Positions 16,375-27,102 of a stretch of DNA of 45,127 nucleotides are shown one piece after another. The notes beneath the pieces are model-generated. The model was not told where the DNA came from and did not search any database. It was given only the letters and a program-made list of their open reading frames with translations. Source of the stretch: Gemmata massiliana (lineage in GTDB: Bacteria > Planctomycetota > Planctomycetia > Gemmatales > Gemmataceae); assembly GCA_000531095.1 (NCBI GenBank), contig HG799464.1:694886-740012 (forward strand). The letters run 5' to 3'. The position numbers and the translations under genes are program-made. Positions within the stretch are counted from its first letter, which is position 1. Each line of letters starts with the position of its first letter.

Positions 16375-17534
16375 CAGTAGTTTCAAGTTCGGCGTTGAGG
16401 AGTAGCGGGACGCATGGGTTCCCTTTGAGATGGAGGTCGCCACACCACCATTCGAAGGAAGCTCCCATGCGTCCCGCGCCCCAGTTTATTCCCCGCGATC
16501 GAGTCGCCGCCACCCGCCATCTGCGGGTGGTGCTGACGGCCTGGATGTCGGACGCCATCCGACTCCCGGCGACCCGGCGACAAGTCGTTCCCCGGCCGCC
16601 GTCGGGCAGGCCGTCTGGGACGCCCTCCGGGCCGCCCTCCCGAGGCGCCGCCGGACCCTCGAGCGCCGGCTCCTCCCGGCCCTCCACGCCCCGCTCCCGA
16701 AGCGCCCCAAGGCGGCGCGCGTCGCGCTCGACTACCACCGCATCCCGTACTACGGAGCCCCGGACCGGAACACCACCCGGGCCAAGTCGTCGGCCGGCAC
16801 CCACACGTTCCACACGTACGCCACCGCGTGCGTCGTCGGCGGGCCGGGGCGGTACACCCTCGGGCTGACCGCCGTCCACAGGAATGTCTTCCACAATTGC
16901 GATCAGGCCCGCGCGCTGGGCGAGTTCGCACACACGTCGCGCTTCAATCGGGTCACACATTCGACCGGGCGTTCTTCTCGATCGCCGTGATGCGCCTGCT
17001 CCAGTCCCGCCGGCTGGCGTTCGTGATCCCGGCCGTCGTCCGCGGGCGCAAGCCCCGGCCGGGTGTGCCGGCCGCCGGATTGCGGGCCGTCCGGCGGCGG
17101 GGTGCCGGGCGGTACGACTACACCCACGCGGACCGGGGGCAATCGGTTCGAGTCACGGTCGTGGTCGCCCACAAGACGTACCGGCATGCCCGGACCGGGC
17201 GGCGGCACACCCGCAAGCTGTTGTACCTGACGTGGCGGGTGGGCGGCGGTCCGGTCGCGATCCGGGATCTGTACCGGACCCGGTTCGGGATCGAGAGCAG
17301 CTACCGCCAGCTCGGCGAGGCGCGCCCCCGGACCGCGTGCCGGGACGGGGTGGTGCGGCTGTTGTGGGTGGCGCTCGGGCTGATCCTCCGCAATGCCTGG
17401 GTATGGGCCAACCGGACCGAGACACGGCCGTGGTCGTTCGCCTCAACTCGGCTCGTCCTGTTGCTGGACATCCTCGTCACGTTCACCCGACAAACGACCG
17501 AACCTCAACCAAGAGCCTCAACTTGAAACTACTG
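16375..17534 (+). mobile_element. ISH3/IS4-like element nested in the IS630 terminal repeat
   Basis: Ends are perfect inverted repeats CAGTAGTTTCAAGTT (16375-16389) and its complement (17520-17534). Flanking direct repeats AAGTC at 16370-16374 and 17535-17539 are a 5-bp target duplication. The target lay inside the terminal repeat of the IS630 copy. Family placement rests on transposase motifs and is less sure than the boundaries. Confidence 0.85.
16467..17526 (+). pseudogene. ISH3/IS4-like DDE transposase, frameshifted
   Basis: Starts MRPAPQFIPRDRVAATRHLR. After a one-base indel near 16562 it continues DPATSRSPAAVGQAVWDALR and reaches VALDYHRIPYYGAPDRN, the region of the first catalytic Asp, then HTYATACVVGGPGRYTLGLT. 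An odd stretch at about 16870-16965 carries another frame change. It resumes TFDRAFFSIAVMRLLQSRRL, VIPAVVRGRKPRPG and ends with YRTRFGIESSYRQLGEARPR, which has the catalytic Glu, and a membrane-like C-terminus. With at least two frame changes it cannot be made as one protein as written. Confidence 0.7.
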
Positions 17535-17556
17535 AAGTCTGGTTGATCCGTAACCG

Positions 17557-18133
17557 TCAGGCGGCGACAGCCCAGTGGAACCCGACCGCGCCGACGACGA
17601 CGGCTCGTTGATCGGCCAGCCACTGGCACCGCTTGGTCAACGTTTCGGTCAACCCCGGCAGGCCGTCGAACACCCGGTTCGCCAGCCCCTCGCGAACCAG
17701 CGGCCACAGGTGCTCGGCCGGCTGCAACTCGGGGGTACACGGCGGCTGGCGGTGCAGCACCACGCTGGGCGGCACCCGCAGGCCCTTGGCCGTGTGCCTG
17801 CCCGAGCCGTCCAGGATCACGACCAGCACCTTCCGCCCGTCCGGGTCGGCCCACCCGGCGAAGTCGTCCAGCGCTTGACCCATGCACGCGGCGCTCGCCC
17901 TCGGCAGGATCAGGAACCGGCTCCGCCCGCTCCTGGGGTGGGCGAACCCGTACACGAACACCGACTCGAACTTGTGCCGCCCGTTGGACGTCGGCCGCTT
18001 GCCCTTGAGCGCCCACACCCGCCGGACGACCGGCTTGAGCCCGAGCCGGGCCTCGTCCTCGCACCACAGCTCGACCTCGCGGTCGGGGTGCTCCCGCCGC
18101 AGGTCGGCCAGCCGCGTGGTGAGCCGGTCAAAG
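17557..18133 (-). CDS. IS630 transposase, downstream frame (DDE domain), copy A
   Basis: The catalytic part of the transposase. It begins in the +1 frame at the shift site (WFDRLTTRLADLRREHPDRE) and carries the DDE_3 residues: ELWCEDEARLGLKP (first Asp), VVILDGSGRHTAKG (second) and PELQPAEHLWPLV (third, Glu). It ends GAVGFHWAVAA at 17557. There is no ribosome-binding site of its own, so it is probably expressed only as a fusion with the upstream frame (18128-18619). The combined length is 353 residues, normal for IS630. It is nearly colinear with copy B at 29074-29649. Confidence 0.8.
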
Positions 18134-18142
18134 CCACACCCG
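18128..18142 (-). promoter_or_regulatory. Putative +1 frameshift site in IS630 copy A
   Basis: On the minus strand the upstream frame ends CGG GTG TGG CTT TGA C. Slipping one base forward from CTT to TTT continues into the catalytic frame as FDRL. CTT TGA C is the slip-and-stop sequence of the prfB (RF2) frameshift. The upstream GGGTG is a weaker Shine-Dalgarno-like element than in copy B. Confidence 0.55.
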
Positions 18143-18619
18143 CTGTTCCTCGGGCGTGGCCGCCTTGGGATGCCGGGGGCGCGGGACGACCAGCCGGAAC
18201 CCGAGATCCTTGAGCCACTGCCACCCGGTCTGCTTGCGGACCTCGACGGCGAACTGCCGCTTGACGAACGCCGCGACCTTCGGCCCAGTCCACAACCCAC
18301 CGTCGGGCGGCTCGGCTTGGAGCGCGGCGAGCAACTGGGCCCGTTGCGGGGCCGTCAACTTGGGCTCGGCCTCGTTCTCGCGGCGACGGTCGGCCAAGGC
18401 GTCGGGGCCGCGCGCGTTATACCGCTTGAGGATGGCCCGCCCCCACAAGGGGGTGAACCCGACCAACTCGGCCGCCTTGCTGGCCGAGAGCGGCTGGTCC
18501 GGCCGGGTGACCAGCCACAGCACATGCCACCGGCTCTTCTCGGGCCCGCCCGAGCAACCCCGGTAACGGCGGTCGATCTCCTCATGGCTCAGGTGCGGAA
18601 CGACAGGCAGTCGCTTCAT
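18128..18619 (-). CDS. IS630 transposase, upstream frame (HTH domain), copy A
   Basis: 163 residues from ATG 18619, preceded by GGGAGGG. MKRLPVVPHLSHEEIDRRYR begins a helix-turn-helix region (WLVTRPDQPLSASKAAELVG, PLWGRAILKRYN), followed by a linker and a winged helix (PDGGLWTGPKVAAFVKRQFA, QTGWQWLKDLGFRLVVPRPR). It ends EEQRVWL at a TGA (18128-18130). The stop is not at a domain end but exactly between the DNA-binding and catalytic halves. Copy B stops at the identical place. Confidence 0.8.
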   Translation of the reverse strand: MKRLPVVPHLSHEEIDRRYRGCSGGPEKSRWHVLWLVTRPDQPLSASKAAELVGFTPLWGRAILKRYNARGPDALADRRRENEAEPKLTAPQRAQLLAALQAEPPDGGLWTGPKVAAFVKRQFAVEVRKQTGWQWLKDLGFRLVVPRPRHPKAATPEEQRVWL

Positions 18620-18789
18620 GGTTAACCCTCCCACCGTTGGAGAGGGTTACGGATCAACCGGATTCGGTATCACTCACCGGCTCTCCGTCTTCGACGGGTC
18701 TTGGACGGCTGCTGCGATCACTTCACAGAGGGCGTTCGGCGAGAGGTTCGTTCGCCTTTCGTCGTCGAGTCCGCGCGGACACGGCATCG

Positions 18790-21192
<2,403 letters not shown>

Positions 21193-21238
21193 GAGCCCCC
21201 TCCCGTCATTGACAGTCGCCCATCACGACCGTCTTACC

Positions 21239-21270
21239 AGTTTACGGGTCGTACCCAGGTCCGGGGTCAA
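21239..21270 (-). promoter_or_regulatory. MerR-type promoter/operator of copA
   Basis: On the minus strand, -35 TTGACC and -10 TAAACT are separated by an unusually long 20-base spacer, CCGGACCTGGGTACGACCCG. Long spacers of 19-20 bases are the hallmark of promoters twisted open by MerR-family activators. The sequence resembles the merR promoter at 31861-31891. The start codon lies about 47 bases beyond the -10 box. Confidence 0.65.
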
Positions 21271-21398
21271 GCGGAATCCGTGTCGGAGTCGCCAGGGGAG
21301 GCGACCAGCCACTGACGGTTCCCGAAACGGCGCGGGATTGACGTGCCGTCCATTGCCCGCGCAGCCGGAGCTTGAAATTGACACCTCTCGGCATTTAG

Positions 21399-22874
21399 AC
21401 TGTAGTTTCCGTGATTTCCTTGGACTGCGCGGCTGAGGTGCGGGGTGTAGACGAGTGCCGGCCCGTCCGGGAGGATGGCGTTACCACACGTTCATCCGAC
21501 CCGAACGAGCGCGGCCATGACATCCTCGCACATCGCGAGCCGACTGTGCCACTGGTTTTCCGCCCTCGCGGCCCCGCTCGACGCGCGCTCCGCTCCGCGC
21601 CTGGCGTGCTTGTTCCTCGGAGCGATCCTCGCTCGTGGGCGGCGCACGGTCACCAGCTGGATCCGAGGCGCCGGGTTGGGGCCGGAGTTCCGACCGTGCT
21701 ACACCACCGTCGCGGCGGCGGGCAGAAGGACCGATCGGATCGCCGTCCGCCTGGTCTACGAGGTCGTCAAGCCGCTCCTGGCCGGCATGAGCCGACTGGT
21801 GCTGGCGCTGGACGACACGCCGACGGCGCGCTACGGGCGGCACGTCCAGGGTGCCGGGGTGCACCACAACCCGACGCCGGGCCCGGCCGGCGGCCCGTTC
21901 GTCTACGGGCACGTGTGGGTGGTCCTCGGGTTGCTGGTCGCGCACCCGCTGTGGGGTGTGATCGCCCTTCCGCTATTGGCGCGTCTGTACGTCCGAAAGG
22001 TGGACCTGACAGCGATCGACAAGACGCACCGACCCCAGTTCCGGACCAAGTTGGAGTTGGCCGTGGAGTTGGTGCGGTGGGCGAAGGGGTGGCTGGACTT
22101 CGTGGCCGCGCCGCTGTGGGTGGTGGCCGACGGGGCGTACGCCAAGGCCGCGTTCCTCAGGCCGTTGATCGGCATGGGCGTCGTGGTGGTCAGCCGCCTG
22201 CGCAAGGACGCGGCGCTGTGGACCGTCCCCGTGGCCCGAACGGGGAGGCGCGGTCGCCCCCGGAAGTACGGGGAGGGCCGGATCGCGTTGGCGAAGCGGG
22301 CCGGGCAGAAGCGGGGTTGGGCGAACGGGACGTTCGAGTTGTACGGGAAGACGGTCGAGAAGAGGTACAAGACGTTCGAGGCGACGTGGCGCCCGACGGG
22401 CGGTGCGATCCGTGTGGTGCTGGTGGACGAGCCGACGGGTTGGGTCGCGTTCTTCTGCACCGATGTGAGTGCGACGGTGGCGGACATACTGGGACTGGTG
22501 GCCGATCGGTTCAGCCTGGAGACGTGCTTCCGGGACTGCAAGGAGATCGTCGGCGCCGGTCAGCAGCAGGTGCGTCACGTGTGGGCGAGCGTGGGCTCGT
22601 TCCACGTGTGCCTGTGGGCGTTCACGATGACCGAGGCGTGGGCCTGGAACCGGGATGAGGATGCGCTGGTGGCCCACCGGCGTGCGTCGCCGTGGGACGA
22701 CCGGCCGCGCCGCCCGAGCCACGCGGACAAGCGCCGCGCGTGGCGGCGCGAGTTGCTGGCCCGGGACATTGATGCCGTTTTGCCAGTCGGCACAGAACAC
22801 GCGAGAATCCACGAACTGGCCGAACGGCTGCTCGACCTCGCCGCTTGAACCTCAGGGAATCGCGGAAACTACAG
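21399..22874 (+). mobile_element. IS701-family insertion sequence
   Basis: Terminal inverted repeats CTGTAGTTTCCGTGATTTCC (21400-21419) and the near-complement at 22855-22874 bound the transposase. ATTTAG flanks the element at 21393-21398 and 22875-22880, a direct repeat containing TTAG, which fits the YTAR-type target duplication of this family. The element looks complete. Confidence 0.8.
21517..22848 (+). CDS. IS701-family transposase
   Basis: 443 residues from ATG 21517 (MTSSHIASRLCHWFSALAAP); an in-frame ATG at 21475 is a less likely start because its purine-rich stretch touches the codon. Catalytic features of the IS701 (DDE_5) type: LVLALDDTPTARYGRHVQGA with the first Asp, PLWVVADGAYAKAAFLRPL with the second, and RFSLETCFRDCKEIVGAGQQ with the Glu. 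A basic region (RTGRRGRPRKYGEGR) lies between them. No frameshift is seen and both terminal repeats are present, so the element could be active. Confidence 0.9.
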   Translation: MTSSHIASRLCHWFSALAAPLDARSAPRLACLFLGAILARGRRTVTSWIRGAGLGPEFRPCYTTVAAAGRRTDRIAVRLVYEVVKPLLAGMSRLVLALDDTPTARYGRHVQGAGVHHNPTPGPAGGPFVYGHVWVVLGLLVAHPLWGVIALPLLARLYVRKVDLTAIDKTHRPQFRTKLELAVELVRWAKGWLDFVAAPLWVVADGAYAKAAFLRPLIGMGVVVVSRLRKDAALWTVPVARTGRRGRPRKYGEGRIALAKRAGQKRGWANGTFELYGKTVEKRYKTFEATWRPTGGAIRVVLVDEPTGWVAFFCTDVSATVADILGLVADRFSLETCFRDCKEIVGAGQQQVRHVWASVGSFHVCLWAFTMTEAWAWNRDEDALVAHRRASPWDDRPRRPSHADKRRAWRRELLARDIDAVLPVGTEHARIHELAERLLDLAA

Positions 22875-22896
22875 ATTTAGATATATCACTTCTTAA

Positions 22897-23796
22897 AGGC
22901 TCTGACACAACCTACGCGGCCATCGTGTCGTGAGTGAGGATGTTGAAGCAGATGGCACTGGCGGCCAAGCTGGTCCAGGCGTCTCGGATGACCCCGAGCC
23001 GGTCGTACCGGACCCGCATCCGCCGCAGCCCCTTGAGCCAACTGATGGTCCGCTCGACCACCCACCGGACCCGCCCCAGCCCGCTCCCGTGGGGCGTGCC
23101 CCGCTTGCCGATGTGCGGCTCGATCCCCAGGAACCGGAGGATCCCGCGGGTGGCTTGCGAGTCGTACCCACGGTCCGCGTACAACTCGTCGGGCAACTCC
23201 TTCGGCCGCCCCGGCTTCCCTCCGACCGCGGGAAGGCCATCACGACCGGGATGATCTGGGTGTGGTCGCTGGCGTTGGCCCCGGCCGTCCGGATGGCCAG
23301 CGGGACGCCCCGCCGGTCGACCAGGAGGGTGTGCTTGGTCCCGAGCTTCCGGCGGTCCACGGGGCTCGGGCCGGTCCGCTCCCCGCCCCCGAACGCCCGG
23401 ACCATCACCCCGTCCACGACCACCAGACCCGGGTCCAGCTTGTCCGCCTCCCGCAGCAACCGCAGCAGGTCGGCGTGTACCCGGTCCCAGATACCGAGTT
23501 CTTCCCACGCCCGGAGTCGGCGGTGGGCGGTCCGCCCGGAGCACCCCAGTTCGCGGGGCACGTCCTCCCACCGGCACCCGGTGGCCAGGACGAACCAGAT
23601 CACCCGCACCGCGACCCGGTGGGGAATCCAGGGCCGCCCGCCCCGGGGTCCGACCCGCGGCGGCTCGGGCGGCAGGTGGTGGGCGACCAGCTCATAAAAC
23701 TCGTCCGGCATGTTGGCCGCGGCCACGGCAGTACTCCCACGAGCGGGCTACACTGCCAACCAACAAAACCCGTGCCGGGAGGTTATGTCAGAGCCT
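22897..23796 (-). mobile_element. IS5-family (IS427-like) insertion sequence
   Basis: Terminal repeats AGGCTCTGACACAACCT (22897-22913) and the complement of AGGCTCTGACATAACCT (23780-23796), one mismatch, bound a transposase on the minus strand. It begins only 16 bases after the IS701 direct repeat. The exact target duplication is unclear. Confidence 0.8.
22912..23726 (-). CDS. IS5-family (IS427-like) transposase, two frames
   Basis: Upstream frame: MAAANMPDEFYELVAHHLPP, then IWFVLATGCRWEDVPRELGC, RTAHRRLRAWEELGIWDRVH, and VVDGVMVRAFGGGERTGPSP with the first catalytic Asp; it goes off after IIPVVMAFPRS. Downstream frame: VGGKPGRPKELPDELYADRG (second Asp), RWVVERTISWLKGLRRMRVR (Glu), ending LTHDTMAA at 22912. 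The two meet near 23215. IS427-type elements are known to use frameshifting, but no slippery sequence is visible here, so an indel or error is equally possible. Confidence 0.8.
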
Positions 23797-23916
23797 GTTA
23801 GTGACTATCCGGAAACGGTTGCCTTGGCTTTCTTGGGGTATTTGAACTATACTTGTTTAGCGCGTCGAACTGTGTCGGGTCTTGGTCACCGGACCGTTAG
23901 AGCAGATTCGGAAAAT

Positions 23917-24003
23917 GTGTAGCGGCCTTTCGGAGCCGCGACCGTGAGGGAGCGACAAACGTGGCCGCTCCCTCACGGTCGCGGCTCCGAAAGGCCGCTA
24001 CAC
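23917..24003. repeat. Perfect 38-bp inverted repeat (giant hairpin)
   Basis: Arm 23917-23954 is the exact reverse complement of arm 23966-24003; the loop is 11 bases (23955-23965). Arms start GTGTAGCGGCCTTTCGG. It lies in the 23797-24062 gap, which has no gene, about 60 bases beyond the stop of the minus-strand POTRA gene. On that strand ACATTTTCC follows the stem. It could be a terminator, a small mobile repeat or a recombination-derived palindrome. Confidence 0.9.
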
Positions 24004-24062
24004 CATTCCTGAAAACGCACTAAACCAGACTTCGGATGGCGAGTGCGGCTAAAGCTTCCTCG

Positions 24063-24464
24063 TTAGCGTGCCTTTCCCCGGAATCGGTAACGAAGCCGCT
24101 CGACTGTATCCTGAAGCCGCATCTCGTCGAGCGTGAAGGTTCCGATTACGAGATCCTCAGACGCGAACGTGAGCCACACCCAGGAGCGCTCCTCGACGCG
24201 GATGCGGATGTCCTTGAAGGTGGAGTCCAACTCGTTCGGGAGCGCCTCAACAGTCGCCGAACGGAACAGCCCCAGTCTGCCCAGCCGTCGCTCAGCCAGT
24301 TCAAGTTTGGCTCGATCGAGCACTTGGCCCGGCCTTTGGCCCATCGCCGAGAGGATGACCCGATCCGGCGTGTCGACATTCCCCTCGATGATGATGCGTC
24401 CGACGCGGTCGGGCTCCTTCGCCTGGGGGATCGACAGGACCGCAACCAGCACTGCGCACAGCAT
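24063..24464 (-). CDS. Small exported POTRA-domain protein
   Basis: 133 residues from ATG 24464, preceded by AGGAGGAG. A signal peptide (MLCAVLVAVLSIPQA) is followed by VGRIIIEGNVDTPDRVILSA and LDRAKLELAERRLGRLGLFR, the classic strand-helix pattern of a POTRA domain as in BamA or TamA: F/IxxIxIxGN, then helix, then LG-LF. It contains one POTRA unit and no barrel, so it may be a stand-alone periplasmic adaptor or a remnant of a larger outer-membrane assembly protein. It ends in a basic tail (RLRYRFRGKAR). It lies alone between mobile elements. Confidence 0.75.
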   Translation of the reverse strand: MLCAVLVAVLSIPQAKEPDRVGRIIIEGNVDTPDRVILSAMGQRPGQVLDRAKLELAERRLGRLGLFRSATVEALPNELDSTFKDIRIRVEERSWVWLTFASEDLVIGTFTLDEMRLQDTVERLRYRFRGKAR

Positions 24465-24585
24465 GGAGCTCCTCCTGGGAACGACGGCCCGAGCATAACG
24501 ACTTCGGCTGAGCGGGGGCAAGGGCACCCGAGGTAAAGCGGCCACCGCGTTAGCGCGGTGTAGCTGGGCCGAAGGCAGTTCTCGT

Positions 24586-26112
24586 TTATTGCCCGAACAT
24601 CAGCGGGCGTGGTAGGAACTGGTCGCCGAACCAGCGCAACGTCCGGCTGACGTGATCCACGACCGAGAGCGCCTGGCGGCGGCACGTCTCGAACACGGAC
24701 ATCAACACGCCCTGCGCCCTCGCGCCCACCGGCGTGCGGTTCCCGCCCCACACCTTGCGGTTCACCACCGCCGGGCGGATCGCCTGCTCGGCCTTCCAGT
24801 TGGTCGGCTCGATGCGGGGGTCGAACACGAACGCGAACCACTGCTCGAAGTGGTTCCGCAGGTGCCGCGCCAGCGTCACGTACTCGGGCACGGCCCGCGA
24901 CCGGCTCACCAATTCCAGCAGGCGGTCGTCGAACGCAACGCGGTGCGCGTCGAGTTGGTCGTCGGTCCACGCCCCCGGCACGTACCCGTTGCGCCAGTGG
25001 ATCGCCTCGGTGAACAGCGCGATCACCTGGCGCGGGAACCGCACGGCCCCGCGCGTGGCGCCCTCCAGCAACTCCCGCGCGCGGCGGAGCACGTGGGCCA
25101 CGCACTGCTGGTGGATCGCCGCCTCGAACCGCTCGTACGAGGCGAACCCGTCGTGGCTCAGGACGCCCGACCAGTCCCGCCCGATCACCCGCTCCAAGAC
25201 TTCGGCACTACGCTGGGAGTCGATGCCGTAGGCCGTGCCCCGGTCAGCGACCCAGGCGTGGAGCCAGGCGGGCCGCCCTCCCACCCGCCAGCCCGTCTCG
25301 TCGGCCGCGATGTGCTCGGACCGGCGCACCTCGTTAAGGATCAGCCGATAGTCGGGCTCCAAGCGAGTCGCGGCCCGGAGGCCGATCTGGGCGCTGGCTC
25401 CGCGGGTCAGGGTGATGCCGAAGAGGATGCGGAAGATCGACGCGACCTTGCCGTGGGACAGACCCATCTGGGTGTGCAGGAGCGCGGCGGCGGCTTGGGC
25501 ATCGGGACCGATCTGGCTGGCCGCCGCGCCCAACGCGCCGGAGGTCTGGAGCGGGTGCCGCCCCTGGGTGCGCTTGCCGCACTCCGCGCAGTGGCCGATG
25601 TGGACGCGGAACTTGCGGATCAGTGGCGTGCGAGGGATCTCGGTCTGGAACTGGTCGGCCGTTCCGATTTCCACGAGCCGGCCCCGGCAGTGCGGGCAGG
25701 CGCCGGGCAGAGGTGCCTCGTGGCACTCGGCGACCTGCTCGGGTGGTGGCTGCTGACGGTGCCCGTGGGTGCCGTGGGCATCGCCCGACTTGCGGCCGGG
25801 AGTCTGGGTTCCCGATTTCCACGAGCGGCCCCGGCAGTGCGGGCAGGCGCCGGGCAGAGGTGCCTCGTGGCACTCGGCGACCTGCTCGGGTGGTGGCTGC
25901 TGACGGTGCCCGTGGGTGCCGTGGGCATCGCCCGACTTGCGGCCGGGAGTCTTTGGGTCAGACTTGGGCGACCCTTTGCGGAACGGGGCCGCCTGACGCT
26001 TGCCCGCGCGAACGGCCTCGTCGAGCCTCCGGGTCAACGCCGCGACCTGGGCTTCGAGTTCGGCGACACGCTGGAGGAGATCCCGACAGCCGGGACATGC
26101 AGGCTCGTCCAT
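24586..26112 (-). CDS. IS66-family transposase with a duplicated zinc-finger segment
   Basis: 508 residues from ATG 26112. MDEPACPGCRDLLQRVAELE begins a leucine-zipper region. A zinc-binding segment (QVAECHEAPLPGACPHCRGR) occurs twice, 49 residues apart. Then come the helical core (LLHTQMGLSHGKVASIFRIL) and the DDE domain: EHIAADETGWRVGGRPAWLH with the first Asp, GVLSHDGFASYERF with the second, and RIEPTNWKAEQAIRPAVVNR with the Glu. It ends GDQFLPRPLMFGQ. The usual IS66 accessory genes tnpA and tnpB are absent. Its 5' end overlaps the damaged 3' end of the IS5 gene at 26034-27011, so IS66 probably inserted there. Confidence 0.9.
   Translation of the reverse strand: MDEPACPGCRDLLQRVAELEAQVAALTRRLDEAVRAGKRQAAPFRKGSPKSDPKTPGRKSGDAHGTHGHRQQPPPEQVAECHEAPLPGACPHCRGRSWKSGTQTPGRKSGDAHGTHGHRQQPPPEQVAECHEAPLPGACPHCRGRLVEIGTADQFQTEIPRTPLIRKFRVHIGHCAECGKRTQGRHPLQTSGALGAAASQIGPDAQAAAALLHTQMGLSHGKVASIFRILFGITLTRGASAQIGLRAATRLEPDYRLILNEVRRSEHIAADETGWRVGGRPAWLHAWVADRGTAYGIDSQRSAEVLERVIGRDWSGVLSHDGFASYERFEAAIHQQCVAHVLRRARELLEGATRGAVRFPRQVIALFTEAIHWRNGYVPGAWTDDQLDAHRVAFDDRLLELVSRSRAVPEYVTLARHLRNHFEQWFAFVFDPRIEPTNWKAEQAIRPAVVNRKVWGGNRTPVGARAQGVLMSVFETCRRQALSVVDHVSRTLRWFGDQFLPRPLMFGQ
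25666..25951 (-). repeat. Tandem ~139-bp duplication inside the IS66 transposase
   Basis: Bases 25666-25804 and 25814-25951 are almost identical; the second copy lacks one base in the GAGCCGGCC stretch. The offset of 148 minus that deletion is 147 bases, exactly 49 codons, so the frame survives. The duplicated part encodes the zinc-finger segment. Confidence 0.9.
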
Positions 26113-27011
26113 GCTGCGATGCTACCAGATCTGCCGGCAGTCGACCGCACTCGGGTCGGGAGAGGCGCTAAACAAGTACATTTGAACTCGGGTGCCGGTT
26201 TGGGGCACAGGCGGTTCAACATCATCTGGATCCCCCGGACGCGGATCATGGCTTCACTGGAATCGGTCCGCACCTCGTAGTCCTTCGACAGCCGCCGCGC
26301 CCGCCCCAGCCACCCGAACGTCCGCTCCACCACCCACCGCTTGGGCAGCAGGACAAACCCCTTCGACCCCGGCGGCCGACTCACCACCTCCAGCCGCCAC
26401 CGCAGCCACGGCCTCATCGCCAGCCAGGCGTTCAGGTCGTGGTTGTGGTACTTCGAGTCCGCCCAGAGGACCTCCAGCCGGGGGAACCGCTCGCCCGTCA
26501 GGTGACCGAGGACCGGCTCGGCCGCCTTGGCGTCGTCTACGTTCCCGGCCGTCACCGCCACGAACAGGATCAGGCCCAGGGTGTCCACCGCGATGGTCCG
26601 CTTCCGCCCCTTGATTTTCTTGCCCCCGTCGTATCCCGCCACCCCGCCCAACTCGGTCGTCTTGACCGTCTGGCTGTCCACGCTCCCGGCGCTGGGGGTG
26701 GCCTCCTTCTCTGGCTCGTGGCACTCCCGGACGACCTCCCGGAGGGTGTCCATCACCCGCGGCCAGGTGCCGTCATCCCGCCACGCGGCGAAGTAGTCGT
26801 ACACCGTGCTCTTGGGCGGCAGGTCGTGCGGCAGGTACGCCCACTGGCAGCTCGTGCGGTTCACGTACAGGATGGTGTTGACCACCTCCCGCAGGTCCGT
26901 CGTGCGCGGTCGCCCGCCCGCCTTGGCCGGCGGCAGGAGCGGCCCGAGCAGTTCCCACTGGTCGTCCGTCAGGTCGCTCGGGTACGCTTTCCGAGGGGTG
27001 GCGCGGTCCAT
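26034..27011 (-). CDS. IS5-family transposase, C-terminus replaced
   Basis: From ATG 27011: MDRATPRKAYPSDLTDDQWE and LLGPLLPPAKAGGRPRTTDL (N-terminal DUF4096-like domain), VYDYFAAWRDDGTWPRVMDT, SVDSQTVKTTELGGVAGYDG with the first catalytic Asp, GNVDDAKAA, LWADSKYHNH with the second, and RWVVERTFGWLGRARRLSKD with the Glu. Good sequence stops near RGIQMMLNRL (about 26200). The last 50 or so residues to 26034 read through the 5' region of the IS66 element in antisense and are not native. The catalytic core is complete. A terminal-repeat-like CTATCCGGAAAG occurs near 27080. Confidence 0.85.
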   Translation of the reverse strand: MDRATPRKAYPSDLTDDQWELLGPLLPPAKAGGRPRTTDLREVVNTILYVNRTSCQWAYLPHDLPPKSTVYDYFAAWRDDGTWPRVMDTLREVVRECHEPEKEATPSAGSVDSQTVKTTELGGVAGYDGGKKIKGRKRTIAVDTLGLILFVAVTAGNVDDAKAAEPVLGHLTGERFPRLEVLWADSKYHNHDLNAWLAMRPWLRWRLEVVSRPPGSKGFVLLPKRWVVERTFGWLGRARRLSKDYEVRTDSSEAMIRVRGIQMMLNRLCPKPAPEFKCTCLAPLPTRVRSTAGRSGSIAAWTSLHVPAVGISSSVSPNSKPRSRR

Positions 27012-27102
27012 CGCGGCGGCTCCAGGGTGTTGGGGTCGATAGGCTCCCAAAACCCCGGCATTCCCAACAGATCACTTTCCGGATAGCCACTTACAGTCGC
27101 CC

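Larger units (their letters stand above)
16368..18667 (-). mobile_element. IS630-family element, copy A, interrupted by an ISH3/IS4-like element
   Basis: The right end (18645-18667, followed by TA at 18668-18669) and a left end split in two define the element. The left terminal repeat is CCAAGTC at 16368-16374, preceded by TA at 16366-16367, and continues as TGGTTGATCCGTAACC at 17540-17555. An 1160-base element sits in between. TA on both sides is the IS630 target signature. Its two-frame transposase occupies 17557-18619. Copy B at 28539-29673 is closely related. Confidence 0.8.

Noticed and set aside
23190..23240. Programmed -1 frameshift in the IS427-like IS5 element
   Set aside because: The family can use it, but no X-XXY-YYZ heptamer or A6G-type slip site is seen at the overlap; left open but not claimed.
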